A stretch of DNA of 64,000 bases, from the NCBI RefSeq assembly GCF_038443705.2, contig NZ_CP151767.2, forward strand, positions 2,533,501 to 2,597,500. Direction: 5' to 3'. Source of the stretch: Yoonia sp. SS1-5 (GTDB taxonomy: Bacteria > Pseudomonadota > Alphaproteobacteria > Rhodobacterales > Rhodobacteraceae). Position numbers and translations under genes: made by a program. Each line of letters opens with the position of its first letter. The first letter of the stretch is position 1. Positions 33,129 to 43,278 of this stretch are shown here, one piece after another. The notes beneath the pieces are model-generated. The model did not search any database and had not been told where the DNA came from. It was given only the letters and a program-made list of their open reading frames with translations.

Positions 33129-33797
33129 ATGAAACCATTGATGATCCTCGCATCCCTTGCCTTGGCCACCCCGGCGGCGGCACAGCAAAGTTTTGCCGCA
33201 CCTGACGGGTGTGAGGCCAAGCTGACCGTACAGCAAAAGGGCTGTGTTCTTGTCAATGTATGGACCTGCGAGGCCGACGATCCGGGCGACCAGTGGATTG
33301 CACTGATCAGTCAGTCGGGTGTCTTTAGCGTCCAGAAGGTAGACGACGAATTTCAATGGATCGAGGCCTACAAGGTCACGGGCAATGAACGTCTGATTGT
33401 CCCGGCGGACGATCCGGCATCCCTGACCGAACTGTTCGAAACCCAGATCGACACGTGGGATTTTGTGATCGAAACCGAAGAAGGCACCGAACGGAATGTG
33501 GGTTTTGATATGCTCACCGGTGAAACAACCGAGATTGACGGCGAAATCCTTTTGAACACGCAGTTCGAGGGCCGGACACTGGATGCCGAAGGGAATGAGA
33601 TCGAGGCCGGCAATGGCCGCCAGTTTGTCAGCGAAAAGCATCGTCTGTTCTTCTTTGGCGAAGCCTGGGACGCGGCAGACCCCGAGCAGATCGTTGATAT
33701 GTCCCCGGTGGAATTCATCTACCCCGATGAGCCGGGCTTCTTTTCCTCGCAGCCGAAATACGAGTGCAACCAGCTAGAAACAGGCTTTCAGCCATGA
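33129..33797 (+). CDS. Exported protein, first of a tandem pair
   Basis: The 222-residue product starts with a signal peptide (MKPLMILASLALATPAAAQQ). The mature part reads APDGCEAKLTVQQKGCVLVN and ends VEFIYPDEPGFFSSQPKYEC, with four to five cysteines. It is clearly paralogous to the next gene and overlaps it by four bases. I do not recognise a function; its place inside the gltD-gltB region does not reveal one. Confidence 0.7.
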   Translation: MKPLMILASLALATPAAAQQSFAAPDGCEAKLTVQQKGCVLVNVWTCEADDPGDQWIALISQSGVFSVQKVDDEFQWIEAYKVTGNERLIVPADDPASLTELFETQIDTWDFVIETEEGTERNVGFDMLTGETTEIDGEILLNTQFEGRTLDAEGNEIEAGNGRQFVSEKHRLFFFGEAWDAADPEQIVDMSPVEFIYPDEPGFFSSQPKYECNQLETGFQP

Positions 33798-34453
33798 GGA
33801 TTGCGATTGCCTTGGCGTTTTTGGCGGCCCCAGCGGCGGCACAGGAATTCAGCCTGCCTGCAGGTTGCGATGCCTATCTGACTGTTCAGGGCAAAAGCTG
33901 TACTGTGGATCATCACTTCATCTGTTCAACTGACCCCGAGGGCCATCAGCGCCGCGTCAGCCTGGATGAGGAAGGCCTGACCTATGCCGGTCAGATTGAC
34001 GCCGAAACCCAGTGGATCGGCAGCTTTCACCCCCTCAGCGGCCATGCTGAACTGCTCGAGGCGAACCCGGCCGAACGGGCCTCTTTATCGGATCTGATTG
34101 CGCAGGGCGTTGATGACTATGACTTTCGGACATTATCCGAGGAGGTCGGCCCAACCCGGTTTGTCGGTCAGGACACGCTGACCGGTCGTCAGATCACCAT
34201 CGACGGGATCACGCTGGACGAAACGACCTATGATATCACGGCCTATGACGATGCGGGCAATGAGCTGTGGCATTCAGAGGGTCGTGAATTCATCAGCCGG
34301 AACTGGCGCATGTTCCTGTCTGGGACCGGCACAACCACAAGTGCGAATGGATCGTTTGACAAGGACAATACCCCGGTCGAGTTCATCTTTCCGGGCGAGC
34401 CGGGTTTCCTGAGCACCAGCCCAAAGCATGGCTGTGGGGTTGCAATATCATGA
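33794..34453 (+). CDS. Exported protein, second of a tandem pair
   Basis: From ATG 33794 the 219-residue protein has a signal peptide (MRIAIALAFLAAPAAAQEF). It shares with its neighbour the start LPAGCDAYLTVQGKSC, the middle words DTLTG and I-DGI-L, and the end VEFIFPGEPGFLSTSPKHGC. The two are a local gene duplication with considerable divergence. The stop overlaps the GFA gene ATG. Confidence 0.7.
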   Translation: MRIAIALAFLAAPAAAQEFSLPAGCDAYLTVQGKSCTVDHHFICSTDPEGHQRRVSLDEEGLTYAGQIDAETQWIGSFHPLSGHAELLEANPAERASLSDLIAQGVDDYDFRTLSEEVGPTRFVGQDTLTGRQITIDGITLDETTYDITAYDDAGNELWHSEGREFISRNWRMFLSGTGTTTSANGSFDKDNTPVEFIFPGEPGFLSTSPKHGCGVAIS

Positions 34454-34890
34454 ACGCCGTCACGCCGTTGACCGGCGCATGCATGTGTGGCGCGGTTTCT
34501 GTAACGGTCAAAACCCCAGGCGAACAGCTGCATGCGTGCCATTGCGATCAATGCCGGAATTGGACAGGCAGCATGCTGTTATCGGTATCCGCGCCGGTTG
34601 ATCAGGTCGACCTTACCGGGCCGGTCAAGACGTTTCGGTCCTCGGACTGGGCCGAACGCGGCTGGTGCGATCGTTGCGGCACCAGCCTGTTTTATCGCAC
34701 CACCGACCCGGAACAGGCCTATTACGGTCTAGCCACCGGCCTTTTTCCGAATGCGGGCGATCTGCCCCTGAAACTTGAATATTTCATCGACAACAAGCCG
34801 GACGGCTATGCGTTTTCCGGCGATCATCAGCGGATGACGAAGGCAGAGACGCTTGCCAAGTTCGCGCCCGACGAAGGAGACACCCAATGA
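34450..34890 (+). CDS. GFA-family zinc protein
   Basis: A 146-residue protein of the glutathione-dependent formaldehyde-activating (GFA) fold. Zinc-binding cysteines appear in GACMCGAV, HACHCDQCRNWTG and WCDRCGTSLFYR, the pattern of the family. Members are small carbon-sulfur lyases or of unknown substrate; true formaldehyde activation is doubtful. Overlaps gltB by four bases. Confidence 0.85.
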   Translation: MNAVTPLTGACMCGAVSVTVKTPGEQLHACHCDQCRNWTGSMLLSVSAPVDQVDLTGPVKTFRSSDWAERGWCDRCGTSLFYRTTDPEQAYYGLATGLFPNAGDLPLKLEYFIDNKPDGYAFSGDHQRMTKAETLAKFAPDEGDTQ

Positions 34891-37800
34891 CCAATTATGA
34901 CGAATCCTGGGTTGCCGCAGAAGAGGCAAAGCGGCAGTGGATGTCCGACAATGGGCTGTATCGCGACACGGATGAACATGCATCATGCGGCGTTGGTCTG
35001 GTGGTGGCGATTGATGGCGCCCCTTCGCGCGGCGTGGTGGAAAAGGGGATCAACGCGTTGAAGGCCGTCTGGCACCGCGGCGCGGTTGATGCCGATGGCA
35101 AAACGGGGGATGGCGCGGGTATCCATGTGCAAATCCCGGTGCCGTTCTTCTATGATCAGGTGCGCCGGACCGGCCATGAACCCAATGACAACAGATTGAT
35201 TGCCGTCGGGCAGGTTTTCCTGCCCCGCACCGATTTTGGCGCGCAGGAACGCTGCCGGACAATTGTTGAATCCGAAGTGCTGCGCATGGGCCATTATATC
35301 TATGGATGGCGTCATGTGCCGGTGAACAACGATGTGCTGGGCGAAAAGGCGAATGCAACCCGCCCCGAAATCGAACAGATTCTCATTCGTTGCGAAAAAG
35401 ACATCGACGAAGAAGCATTCGAGCGCGAACTCTACATCATCCGTCGTCGGATCGAGAAGGCCGCCGCCGCGGCACAAATCGGGGGCCTCTACATCTGTTC
35501 GCTGTCATGCCGTTCGGTGATCTACAAGGGCATGATGCTGGCCGAGCAGGTGGCGGAATTCTACCCCGACCTGATGGATGCCCGCTTTGAAAGCGCCTTT
35601 GCGATCTATCACCAGCGTTATTCAACGAACACATTCCCGCAATGGTCGCTTGCCCAGCCATTCCGCATGTTGGCCCATAACGGCGAGATCAACACGCTGA
35701 AGGGCAATGTGAACTGGATGAAAAGCCACGAAATCCGGATGGCATCCGGTGCTTTTGGCGAAAAGGCCGAGGATATCAAACCGATTATCCCATCGGGCGC
35801 GTCCGATTCTGCCGCGCTGGATTCCGTGTTTGAAGTTCTTGTGCGCGCCGGTCGTAACGCCCCAATGGCCAAAACGATGCTGGTGCCCGAGGCATGGTCC
35901 CAGCAGGCTGTCGAGATGCCGCAGGCCTGGCAGGATATGTACGGTTATTGCAACGCGGTGATGGAACCATGGGATGGGCCCGCCGCCCTTGCGATGACAG
36001 ATGGGCGCTGGGTTTGCGGTGGTCTGGATCGTAACGGCCTGCGTCCGCTGCGATATGTGGTCACGGGCGACGGCCTGCTGGTTGCCGGATCCGAGGTTGG
36101 CATGGTGCCAGTTGACGAAGCGACCGTTGTCGAAAAGGGCGCCCTTGGCCCCGGGCAGATGATTGCCGTGGACATGCAAGAGGGCAAGCTGTTCCATGAC
36201 AAGGCGCTGAAAGACAAGCTGGCCGCAGCGCAACCCTTTAGCGAATGGGTGGGCAAGGTCGTCAATCTGAATGAACAGCTGATCGACATTCCCGAAACCG
36301 CGATGTTCGAGGGCGAAGAGCTGCGCAAGCGTCAGGTCGCGGCGGGCTATTCCATCGAAGATCTGGAACAGGTTCTGGCCCCCATGGCCGAAGACGGCAA
36401 AGAGATGATCGCCTCGATGGGCGACGATACGCCCTCTGCGGTGTTGTCATCGACCTACCGACCCTTGTCGCATTTCTTCCGGCAAAACTTCAGCCAGGTC
36501 ACAAATCCGCCCATCGACAGCTTGCGCGAAAGCCGTGTGATGTCGCTTAAGACCCGGTTCGGAAACCTTAAGAATGTGCTGGACGAGGATTCCTCGCAAA
36601 CCGAGATTCTGGTGCTGGAAAGCCCGTTTGTCGGGAATGCGGAATTTGACGAAATGGTCCGCGTCTTTGGCGAAAGCGTCGCGATCATTGATTGCACCTT
36701 TGCACCGGGGCCCGGCGCACTGCGTGATGGTCTGCATCGTATCCGGTCCGAGGCCGAGGACGCCGTGCGCTCGGGTGCCGGTCACATCGTGCTGACGGAT
36801 GAAAACCAATCGCAGACCAAGGTCGCGATGCCGATGATCCTTGCGACATCTGCGGTGCATTCGGGGCTAACGGCGCAGGGGCTGCGCACCTTCTGTTCGG
36901 TCAATGTGCGGGCCGCGGAATGCATTGACCCGCACTACTTTGCCGTCCTGATCGGCTGTGGTGCGACCACGGTCAACGCCTATCTGGCGCAGGATACAGT
37001 GGCTGACCGGGTCCGGCGCGGCCTGATCGAAGGTACGCTGACAGACGCCATGCGCCGCTATCGGAGCGCGGTAAATGCGGGTCTTCTCAAAATCATGTCC
37101 AAGATGGGGATTTCGGTTCTGTCATCCTATCGGGGTGGTCTGAATTTCGAGGCCGTGGGCCTGAGCCGCGCGATGGTTGCCGAATATTTCCCCGGTATGC
37201 ATTCACGCATTTCGGGTATCGGGACGAACGGTATTCAGACCAAGGTCGAGGAAGTCCACGCGCGCGGCTGGAAATCCAGCACGGATATCCTGCCGATTGG
37301 CGGCTTTTACAAGGCGCGCCGCTCGGGCGAGAAACACGCTTGGGAAGCACAGACCATGCATATGTTGCAGGCGGCTTGTAACAATGCCTCTTACGCATTG
37401 TGGCAGCAATATTCCAAGTCGATGCAATCGAACCCGCCGATCCATTTGCGCGATCTGCTGGCGATCAAGCCGCTTGGCACAGCCGTTCCCATCGAAGAGG
37501 TCGAAAGCATCACCGCCATTCGCAAACGGTTTGTCACGCCAGGGATGTCGCTGGGTGCGCTGTCACCCGAGGCGCACAAGACGCTTAACGTCGCGATGAA
37601 CCGCATCGGTGCCAAATCCGACAGCGGCGAGGGCGGCGAGGATCCCGCACATTTCCACCCCGAGCCCAACGGCGACAACCCGTCTGCAAAGATCAAGCAG
37701 GTGGCGTCGGGCCGCTTTGGTGTGACGGCGGAATATCTGAACGCCTGTGAAGAACTTGAAATCAAGGTGGCGCAAGGGGCCAAGCCCGGCGAGGGTGGGC

Positions 37801-39419
37801 AACTGCCCGGCATGAAGGTCACGGACCTGATCGCCCGTTTGCGGCATTCCACAAAGGGCGTGACCCTGATTTCGCCGCCGCCGCACCATGATATCTATTC
37901 TATCGAAGATCTCGCGCAGCTGATCTATGACCTCAAACAGATCAATCCGCGCTGTAAGGTGACGGTCAAGCTGGTTGCCAGTTCAGGTGTTGGAACGATC
38001 GCTGCAGGCGTCGCAAAGGCCAAAGCGGATGTTATTTTGATCTCGGGTCACAATGGCGGCACCGGTGCGTCGCCGGGCACCTCAATCAAATATGCCGGTC
38101 TTCCGTGGGAAATGGGCCTGACAGAGGCGCATCAGGTTCTGGCCATGAACAACCTGCGCGAACGCATCACCTTGCGGACGGATGGCGGCCTGCGCACAGG
38201 GCGTGACATTGTCATGGCCGCGATGTTGGGCGCCGAAGAATACGGCATCGGCACCGCTGCACTGATCGCGATGGGCTGCATCATGGTCCGCCAATGCCAG
38301 TCCAACACCTGCCCTGTGGGTGTCTGTACGCAAGACGAGGCGTTGCGCGACAAGTTCACCGGATCAGCCGATAAGGTCGTGAACCTGATCACGTTCTACG
38401 CCACAGAGGTGCGCGAGATCCTTGCATCAATCGGCGCCCGGTCCCTTGATGATGTCATCGGCCGGGCTGATCTGCTGACGCAGGTCAGTCGCGGGTCGGC
38501 GCATCTGGATGATCTCGATCTCAACCCGATGCTGATCACCGTCGATGGGGCGCATAAGATCAGCTATGACCGCAACCGCGACCGCAACGCGGTTGATGAC
38601 ACGCTGGATGCGCAGATCGTCAAGGATGCGGCACGCTTCCTCAACGAAGGCGAAAAGATGCAGCTGGACTATGCGGTGCAGAACACCTTGCGCACGATTG
38701 GCACAAGGACATCGTCGCATATTGTTGCAGCGCATGGCATGCGCAATAATCTTCAGCCGGACCATTTGACGGTGAAGTTGCGGGGCTCTGCGGGTCAATC
38801 GCTGGGGGCCTTTGCGGTGCCTGGCCTCAAGCTTGAGGTATCGGGCGACGCCAATGACTATGTCGGCAAGGGTCTGTCCGGCGGCACAATCGTTGTGCGC
38901 CCGCCAATGGTCAGCCCCCTGAAAGCCTCGGACAATACGATCATTGGTAATACCGTGCTTTACGGCGCAACCGACGGGTTCCTGTTTGCAGCTGGCCGGG
39001 CCGGCGAACGGTTTGCGGTACGTAATTCCGGCGCGCATGTGGTGATCGAAGGTTGCGGCACAAATGGGTGCGAATACATGACTGGCGGGGTTGCAGTCAT
39101 CCTTGGGTCAATCGGCGCCAATTTCGGGGCCGGGATGACCGGCGGAATGGCTTATCTTTACGATCCCGACAATGCGGCCGCACCGTTGATCAATATGGAA
39201 ACGCTTGTGACCTGTCCTGTCACCGTCGATCACTGGATGACCCAGCTGAAAGCGCTGGTAGAGCGTCATCTGGAAGAGACGGGCAGTGTCAAAGCGGCAG
39301 ACATCCTGCAACATTGGGACATCGAAAAGCACAACTTCGTCCAGATTTGCCCAAAGGAGATGCTGGTGCATCTGCCACACCCGCTGAGCATCGCGGAAGC
39401 CGCGATTCCAGCGGAATGA
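34887..39419 (+). CDS. gltB: Glutamate synthase large subunit
   Basis: The protein has 1,510 residues. The N-terminal 33 residues are a propeptide cleaved to expose Cys34 (HASCGVGLV), the glutaminase nucleophile. Glutaminase domain markers YHQRYSTNTFPQWSLAQPFR and NGEINTLKGN follow. The central and FMN-binding synthase domains hold SGEGGEDPAHF, and the 3Fe-4S cysteines lie in CIMVRQCQSNTCPVGVC (about 1130-1146). The C-terminal beta-helix domain carries repeated Gly words. Full length. It ends an operon that starts at gltD, followed by a hairpin. Confidence 0.95.
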   Translation: MTNYDESWVAAEEAKRQWMSDNGLYRDTDEHASCGVGLVVAIDGAPSRGVVEKGINALKAVWHRGAVDADGKTGDGAGIHVQIPVPFFYDQVRRTGHEPNDNRLIAVGQVFLPRTDFGAQERCRTIVESEVLRMGHYIYGWRHVPVNNDVLGEKANATRPEIEQILIRCEKDIDEEAFERELYIIRRRIEKAAAAAQIGGLYICSLSCRSVIYKGMMLAEQVAEFYPDLMDARFESAFAIYHQRYSTNTFPQWSLAQPFRMLAHNGEINTLKGNVNWMKSHEIRMASGAFGEKAEDIKPIIPSGASDSAALDSVFEVLVRAGRNAPMAKTMLVPEAWSQQAVEMPQAWQDMYGYCNAVMEPWDGPAALAMTDGRWVCGGLDRNGLRPLRYVVTGDGLLVAGSEVGMVPVDEATVVEKGALGPGQMIAVDMQEGKLFHDKALKDKLAAAQPFSEWVGKVVNLNEQLIDIPETAMFEGEELRKRQVAAGYSIEDLEQVLAPMAEDGKEMIASMGDDTPSAVLSSTYRPLSHFFRQNFSQVTNPPIDSLRESRVMSLKTRFGNLKNVLDEDSSQTEILVLESPFVGNAEFDEMVRVFGESVAIIDCTFAPGPGALRDGLHRIRSEAEDAVRSGAGHIVLTDENQSQTKVAMPMILATSAVHSGLTAQGLRTFCSVNVRAAECIDPHYFAVLIGCGATTVNAYLAQDTVADRVRRGLIEGTLTDAMRRYRSAVNAGLLKIMSKMGISVLSSYRGGLNFEAVGLSRAMVAEYFPGMHSRISGIGTNGIQTKVEEVHARGWKSSTDILPIGGFYKARRSGEKHAWEAQTMHMLQAACNNASYALWQQYSKSMQSNPPIHLRDLLAIKPLGTAVPIEEVESITAIRKRFVTPGMSLGALSPEAHKTLNVAMNRIGAKSDSGEGGEDPAHFHPEPNGDNPSAKIKQVASGRFGVTAEYLNACEELEIKVAQGAKPGEGGQLPGMKVTDLIARLRHSTKGVTLISPPPHHDIYSIEDLAQLIYDLKQINPRCKVTVKLVASSGVGTIAAGVAKAKADVILISGHNGGTGASPGTSIKYAGLPWEMGLTEAHQVLAMNNLRERITLRTDGGLRTGRDIVMAAMLGAEEYGIGTAALIAMGCIMVRQCQSNTCPVGVCTQDEALRDKFTGSADKVVNLITFYATEVREILASIGARSLDDVIGRADLLTQVSRGSAHLDDLDLNPMLITVDGAHKISYDRNRDRNAVDDTLDAQIVKDAARFLNEGEKMQLDYAVQNTLRTIGTRTSSHIVAAHGMRNNLQPDHLTVKLRGSAGQSLGAFAVPGLKLEVSGDANDYVGKGLSGGTIVVRPPMVSPLKASDNTIIGNTVLYGATDGFLFAAGRAGERFAVRNSGAHVVIEGCGTNGCEYMTGGVAVILGSIGANFGAGMTGGMAYLYDPDNAAAPLINMETLVTCPVTVDHWMTQLKALVERHLEETGSVKAADILQHWDIEKHNFVQICPKEMLVHLPHPLSIAEAAIPAE

Positions 39420-39423
39420 TTGC

Positions 39424-39456
39424 AACGTCCGCCTGCGAAAATTGCAGGCGGACGTT
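39424..39456 (+). terminator. Terminator-like hairpin after gltB
   Basis: A perfect 13-bp stem (AACGTCCGCCTGC and GCAGGCGGACGTT) around the loop GAAAATT starts four bases after the gltB stop. CTATTGTTCTT follows, a weak U-run. Confidence 0.75.
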
Positions 39457-39492
39457 CTATTGTTCTTGATCCCGTGACCCCGCCCATGGCTT

Positions 39493-40263
39493 ATGGTGCG
39501 GATGGCAGAGCGTAAGACGACCAAAAAGAAACCGGCCAAAAAACCGGCCGCCAAGACACGCAGCACAAAGACCAAACAGCCCGGGCCGGTTGTCCGGCTA
39601 TGGGCATTTGTCATGCGATGGGTCTGGCGTGGCGCATTTGCAGTGCTGGGGTTTGTGCTGTTGGCCACGTTGCTCTTTGCGCTGATCAACCCGCCTACAA
39701 CGCCCTATATGTTCGCCGAAGCGCGCCGCCTTGGCCCGGTCAAGCATGACTGGGTCCCGATGGAACAGATCGCCCCGGTCATGGCCCGATCCGCAGTGGC
39801 GGCCGAAGACGCCAATTTCTGCCTGCATTGGGGCCTTGACGTAAAGGCCATCCGCGCCGCCGTGGACCGCGGGCGCGGTGGCGCATCGACCATTTCACAG
39901 CAGGTGATCAAGAACGTCTACCTGTGGCATGGGCGCAGTTGGACCCGCAAGGCGGTCGAGGCCCTCTGGACCCCGCTGGCCGAGGCGGTTTGGACCAAGC
40001 GGCGGATCCTTGAGCTATATCTGAACGTCGCTGAATTCGACGAAGGCGTGTTTGGGGTGCAGGCGGCCGCCCGGCACTATTTCGGCGTCGATGCATCCGA
40101 TCTTAGCGCATTGCAGGCCGCCCGCCTTGCGGCCATCCTGCCTGCCCCCAAGACCCGATCCGCATCAAACCCGTCGCCATTCACCCGCAACCGTACCCGG
40201 CAGATCATCAGCGGTGCGGCAACAATCAAGGCGGATGGTCGCGCGGATTGTTTTGAAAGCTGA
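39493..40263 (+). CDS. mtgA: Monofunctional peptidoglycan transglycosylase MtgA
   Basis: A 256-residue GT51 enzyme that polymerises glycan strands from lipid II. A Lys-rich cytosolic tail (about 1-35) is followed by a membrane anchor (AFAVLGFVLLATLLFALIN, about 53-71). The catalytic Glu lies in AVAAEDANFCLHWG (about 98-111). Other family motifs are GGASTISQQVIKN, WTKRRILELYLNVAEF and GVFGVQAAARHYFG. ATG 39493 or ATG 39502 could be the start. Confidence 0.93.
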   Translation: MVRMAERKTTKKKPAKKPAAKTRSTKTKQPGPVVRLWAFVMRWVWRGAFAVLGFVLLATLLFALINPPTTPYMFAEARRLGPVKHDWVPMEQIAPVMARSAVAAEDANFCLHWGLDVKAIRAAVDRGRGGASTISQQVIKNVYLWHGRSWTRKAVEALWTPLAEAVWTKRRILELYLNVAEFDEGVFGVQAAARHYFGVDASDLSALQAARLAAILPAPKTRSASNPSPFTRNRTRQIISGAATIKADGRADCFES

Positions 40264-40330
40264 CCTGCCCATTGATCGCAGCCGCCCCTTGCGGCATGAC
40301 AGGGATACGCTGATCCTGTGAGTGCCCCGG

Positions 40331-40996
40331 ATGAACACCCTTTATCATTACCCACTGTCCCCATTCTCGCGCAAAGTTCGCCTGTCGCTTGGCGAAAAGA
40401 AAATCGAAGTGGGCTTGGTTGAGGAACGATACTGGGAACAGGACCCGGATTTCCTGCGTCGAAATCCTGCGGCCAAGGTCCCGGTGCTGAAAATGGGTGG
40501 CCGTACGATGGCCGACAGTACCGCGATTTGCGAATATCTCGAAGAGGCACACCCGGTTCCCGCCTTGCTGCCAAAGGATGCCGTCGCCCGGTACGAGGCC
40601 CGGCGTTTGGTGGGTTGGTTTGACGACAAGTTTTATCACGAAGTCACCGTCAAGCTGACCGGTGAGCGGGTCTACCGCAAGGTGATGGGGACCGGATATC
40701 CCGACAGCACCAACGTCAAGGCGGGGGCCAAGGCGATCAAATATCACCTGGATTACATGGCTTTTCTGCTAGAGGAACGCCGCTGGCTGGCCGGGAACGA
40801 GATGACACTGGCAGACTTTTCGGCAGCCGCCCAGCTGTCATGTCTTGATTATACAAGCGACGTTGACTGGAACCGGCATGAGGTGGTCAAGGATTGGTAC
40901 GCCAAGATCAAATCCCGCCCCGCCTTCCGGTCGCTGCTGGCGGACGAGGTGCCGGGGTTCCAGCCGTCGGCCCAATATGCCGATCTTGATTTCTGA
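40331..40996 (+). CDS. Glutathione S-transferase
   Basis: A 221-residue cytosolic GST. The N-terminal thioredoxin fold begins [20 protein letters not shown] with Ser in SPFSR as the likely catalytic residue, and the cis-Pro/GSH motifs AKVPVL and [12 protein letters not shown] follow. The helical C-terminal domain holds [21 protein letters not shown] start at ATG 40331 instead of GTG 40322. It runs two bases ahead of queG and is probably cotranscribed with it. Confidence 0.88.
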   Translation: MNTLYHYPLSPFSRKVRLSLGEKKIEVGLVEERYWEQDPDFLRRNPAAKVPVLKMGGRTMADSTAICEYLEEAHPVPALLPKDAVARYEARRLVGWFDDKFYHEVTVKLTGERVYRKVMGTGYPDSTNVKAGAKAIKYHLDYMAFLLEERRWLAGNEMTLADFSAAAQLSCLDYTSDVDWNRHEVVKDWYAKIKSRPAFRSLLADEVPGFQPSAQYADLDF

Positions 40997-40998
40997 CC

Positions 40999-42048
40999 AT
41001 GAGCCTGAAGGCTGATCTGACGGCCTTCGCAACCGAGGCGGGTTTTGCCAAGGTAGGCATCTGTCGTCCGGATGCAGTGCCAGAGATTGCCGAAAGACTG
41101 GCAACCTTTGTTGATCAGGGCATGCATGGGCAGATGGGCTGGATGGCAGAGCGAATGCATTGGCGCGGCGCCCCGGATGCGCTGTGGCCAGCGGCCCAAT
41201 CAGTGATCATGCTGGCCGAACCTTATACCCCCGATCATGATCCGCTGGACGTGCTGAACCAGCCTGATCGCGCGGCGATCAGCGTTTATGCACAGGGCCG
41301 GGACTATCACGACGTGGTCAAGAAGCGCCTCAAAAAAGTCGGTCGCTGGCTGATCGCACAAGTGCCGGACGCCGAAATCAAGGTTTTCGTGGATACGGCC
41401 CCGGTGATGGAAAAGCCGCTTGCCCAAGCTGCCGGCTTGGGCTGGCAAGGCAAGCATACCAATCTGCTGGGGCGTGATCTGGGGTCATGGTTCTTTCTGG
41501 GGGCCATCTTTACAACCGTCGCGCTTGATCCTGACACGGCCGAGGTGACGCATTGCGGAAACTGCACCGCCTGTCTGGATATTTGCCCGACAGATGCGTT
41601 TCCGGCACCTTACCGACTGGACGCCCGGCGGTGCATCTCCTACCTGACGATTGAACATAAAGGGCCGGTTGATCCGGATTTGCGCGGCTTGATGGGCAAC
41701 CGCATTTACGGCTGCGATGATTGTCTGGCCGTCTGTCCATGGAACAAGTTTGCGGCTGATGCACGTGACGTGCGCTACGCTGCCCGCGATGATTTGCGCG
41801 CGCCGCCACTGGCTGACCTTGTGGGGCTAGATGACGCGCAGTTCCGTGACCGGTTCTCGGGATCACCGATCAAGCGGATCGGGCGGAACAGGTTCGTGCG
41901 TAATGTGCTCTACGCCATCGGAAATTCCGCCGATGACCGGTTTCTGCCCCTGGTTTCACCATTGCTTGAAGATGATGATGCCGCGGTGGCCGATGCCGCC
42001 AGCTGGGCTATCTTGCGTTTGAAGGAGGATTATTCATGCTCAGATTGA
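40999..42048 (+). CDS. queG: Epoxyqueuosine reductase
   Basis: This 349-residue cobalamin and iron-sulfur enzyme makes the last step of queuosine in tRNA. Two 4Fe-4S clusters are visible: [17 protein letters not shown] (about 183-199) and [13 protein letters not shown] (about 235-247). The Asp of [19 protein letters not shown] (about 133) is the proposed proton donor. A HEAT-like end ([13 protein letters not shown]) helps bind tRNA. It overlaps the next gene by 13 bases. Confidence 0.93.
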   Translation: MSLKADLTAFATEAGFAKVGICRPDAVPEIAERLATFVDQGMHGQMGWMAERMHWRGAPDALWPAAQSVIMLAEPYTPDHDPLDVLNQPDRAAISVYAQGRDYHDVVKKRLKKVGRWLIAQVPDAEIKVFVDTAPVMEKPLAQAAGLGWQGKHTNLLGRDLGSWFFLGAIFTTVALDPDTAEVTHCGNCTACLDICPTDAFPAPYRLDARRCISYLTIEHKGPVDPDLRGLMGNRIYGCDDCLAVCPWNKFAADARDVRYAARDDLRAPPLADLVGLDDAQFRDRFSGSPIKRIGRNRFVRNVLYAIGNSADDRFLPLVSPLLEDDDAAVADAASWAILRLKEDYSCSD

Positions 42049-43190
42049 TTGCTTTATTGCTATTCCCGGTTGCGGCCATGGCGCAGGTCCAGCAAGGCCC
42101 GCCAAACGCCAGTTTTCAGCCTGCATTCGCCGAACAGACGCGGGCCAAGGTGTTGAACACCAGCCGTGTGACGGTTGAAACCTTCGCATCGGGGCTGGAC
42201 CGGCCCTGGGGTATCGCGACCCTGCCGGGGGGGCAGTTTCTGGTGACGGAACGGCCCGGGCGTCTGCGTGTGATCAACGCGGATGGCAGCGTGTCTGCAC
42301 CGATAGAGGGCCTGCCAGCGGTTGATGCCCGCCAGCAGGGCGGTCTTCTTGATGTGGCGATCAGCCCGAATTTCGCGTCCGACAGAACTGTGTTCTGGAC
42401 CTATGCCAAGCCCCTGCCAGAGCAAAAGACTGTCACCGCCGCTGCGCGCGGGGTTCTGACATCTGACGGCAAGATGACCGAGGTTCGCGAGATTTTCGTG
42501 CAGGACCCGCCATCATGGCACCCGATCCACTATGGCAGTCGTATCATTCCGATGCCTGACGGCACCGTCTGGATCACAACGGGCGAGCATTCAGAACCCA
42601 ATGACCGGGTAAAGGCGCAGGACAACAACACCACATATGGCAAGGTGATCCGGATCAACGCAGATGGGTCAGCCCCGGCTGACAACCCGTTTGTGGGGCG
42701 CGACGGGATCGACACGATCTGGTCCTATGGGCACCGAAACATTCAGGGGGCAGCCATTGGCCCCGGCGGTCTCTGGACCATCGAACATGGGCCAGCTGGC
42801 GGTGACGAGCTGAACAAGCCACTTGCGGGCCGGAACTATGGCTGGCCGGTTATCTCGTACGGGGTCAATTACGGCGGCAGCCCCGTTGGCAGCGGCAAGG
42901 CGGTGCAGGACGGGATGGAACAGCCCGTCTATTATTGGGACCCCGTGATCGCACCTGCGGGCATGGCGTTTTATGATGGGCCCCATGCCGCATGGAGCGG
43001 TGATTTGCTGATCGGTTCCCTGAACCCCGGCGGGGTGGTCCGCATCCGGATCCGTAATGACCGGGTTGTTGGTGAAGAGCGGCTTTTGCGTGACTACGGG
43101 CGTATTCGTGATATCGAGGTGCTTGATGACGGCTCTGTCCTGATCCTGTCCGGATCGCGGGGCGAGGTGCTGCGCGTCACACCGCGTTAG
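42036..43190 (+). CDS. PQQ-dependent aldose sugar dehydrogenase, exported
   Basis: A 384-residue periplasmic beta-propeller enzyme. Signal peptide: [17 protein letters not shown]. Family motifs: [81 protein letters not shown] and [17 protein letters not shown]. These carry the catalytic His and the calcium/PQQ ligands of the soluble glucose dehydrogenase-like group. Substrate is unknown. The start overlaps queG. Confidence 0.88.
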   Translation: MLRLIALLLFPVAAMAQVQQGPPNASFQPAFAEQTRAKVLNTSRVTVETFASGLDRPWGIATLPGGQFLVTERPGRLRVINADGSVSAPIEGLPAVDARQQGGLLDVAISPNFASDRTVFWTYAKPLPEQKTVTAAARGVLTSDGKMTEVREIFVQDPPSWHPIHYGSRIIPMPDGTVWITTGEHSEPNDRVKAQDNNTTYGKVIRINADGSAPADNPFVGRDGIDTIWSYGHRNIQGAAIGPGGLWTIEHGPAGGDELNKPLAGRNYGWPVISYGVNYGGSPVGSGKAVQDGMEQPVYYWDPVIAPAGMAFYDGPHAAWSGDLLIGSLNPGGVVRIRIRNDRVVGEERLLRDYGRIRDIEVLDDGSVLILSGSRGEVLRVTPR

Positions 43191-43278
43191 GCGGGACAAA
43201 GTTGGCGCGTGGGGCTTTAACAGCGCCCCATGCGCGCAAGCCAGCCCCTGCGGCCTGGCGGATCAAAGGAAAACGGCC

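Noticed and set aside
35622..36233. Long minus-strand ORFs within gltB and other core genes
   Set aside because: High third-position GC removes stops in the antisense frame; they have no starts with ribosome binding sites and no recognisable domains, while the plus strand is plainly coding.
43209..43229. Hairpin GGGGC...GCCCC after the sugar dehydrogenase gene
   Set aside because: The stem has only five pairs, with no T-run, so it is too weak to call a terminator.
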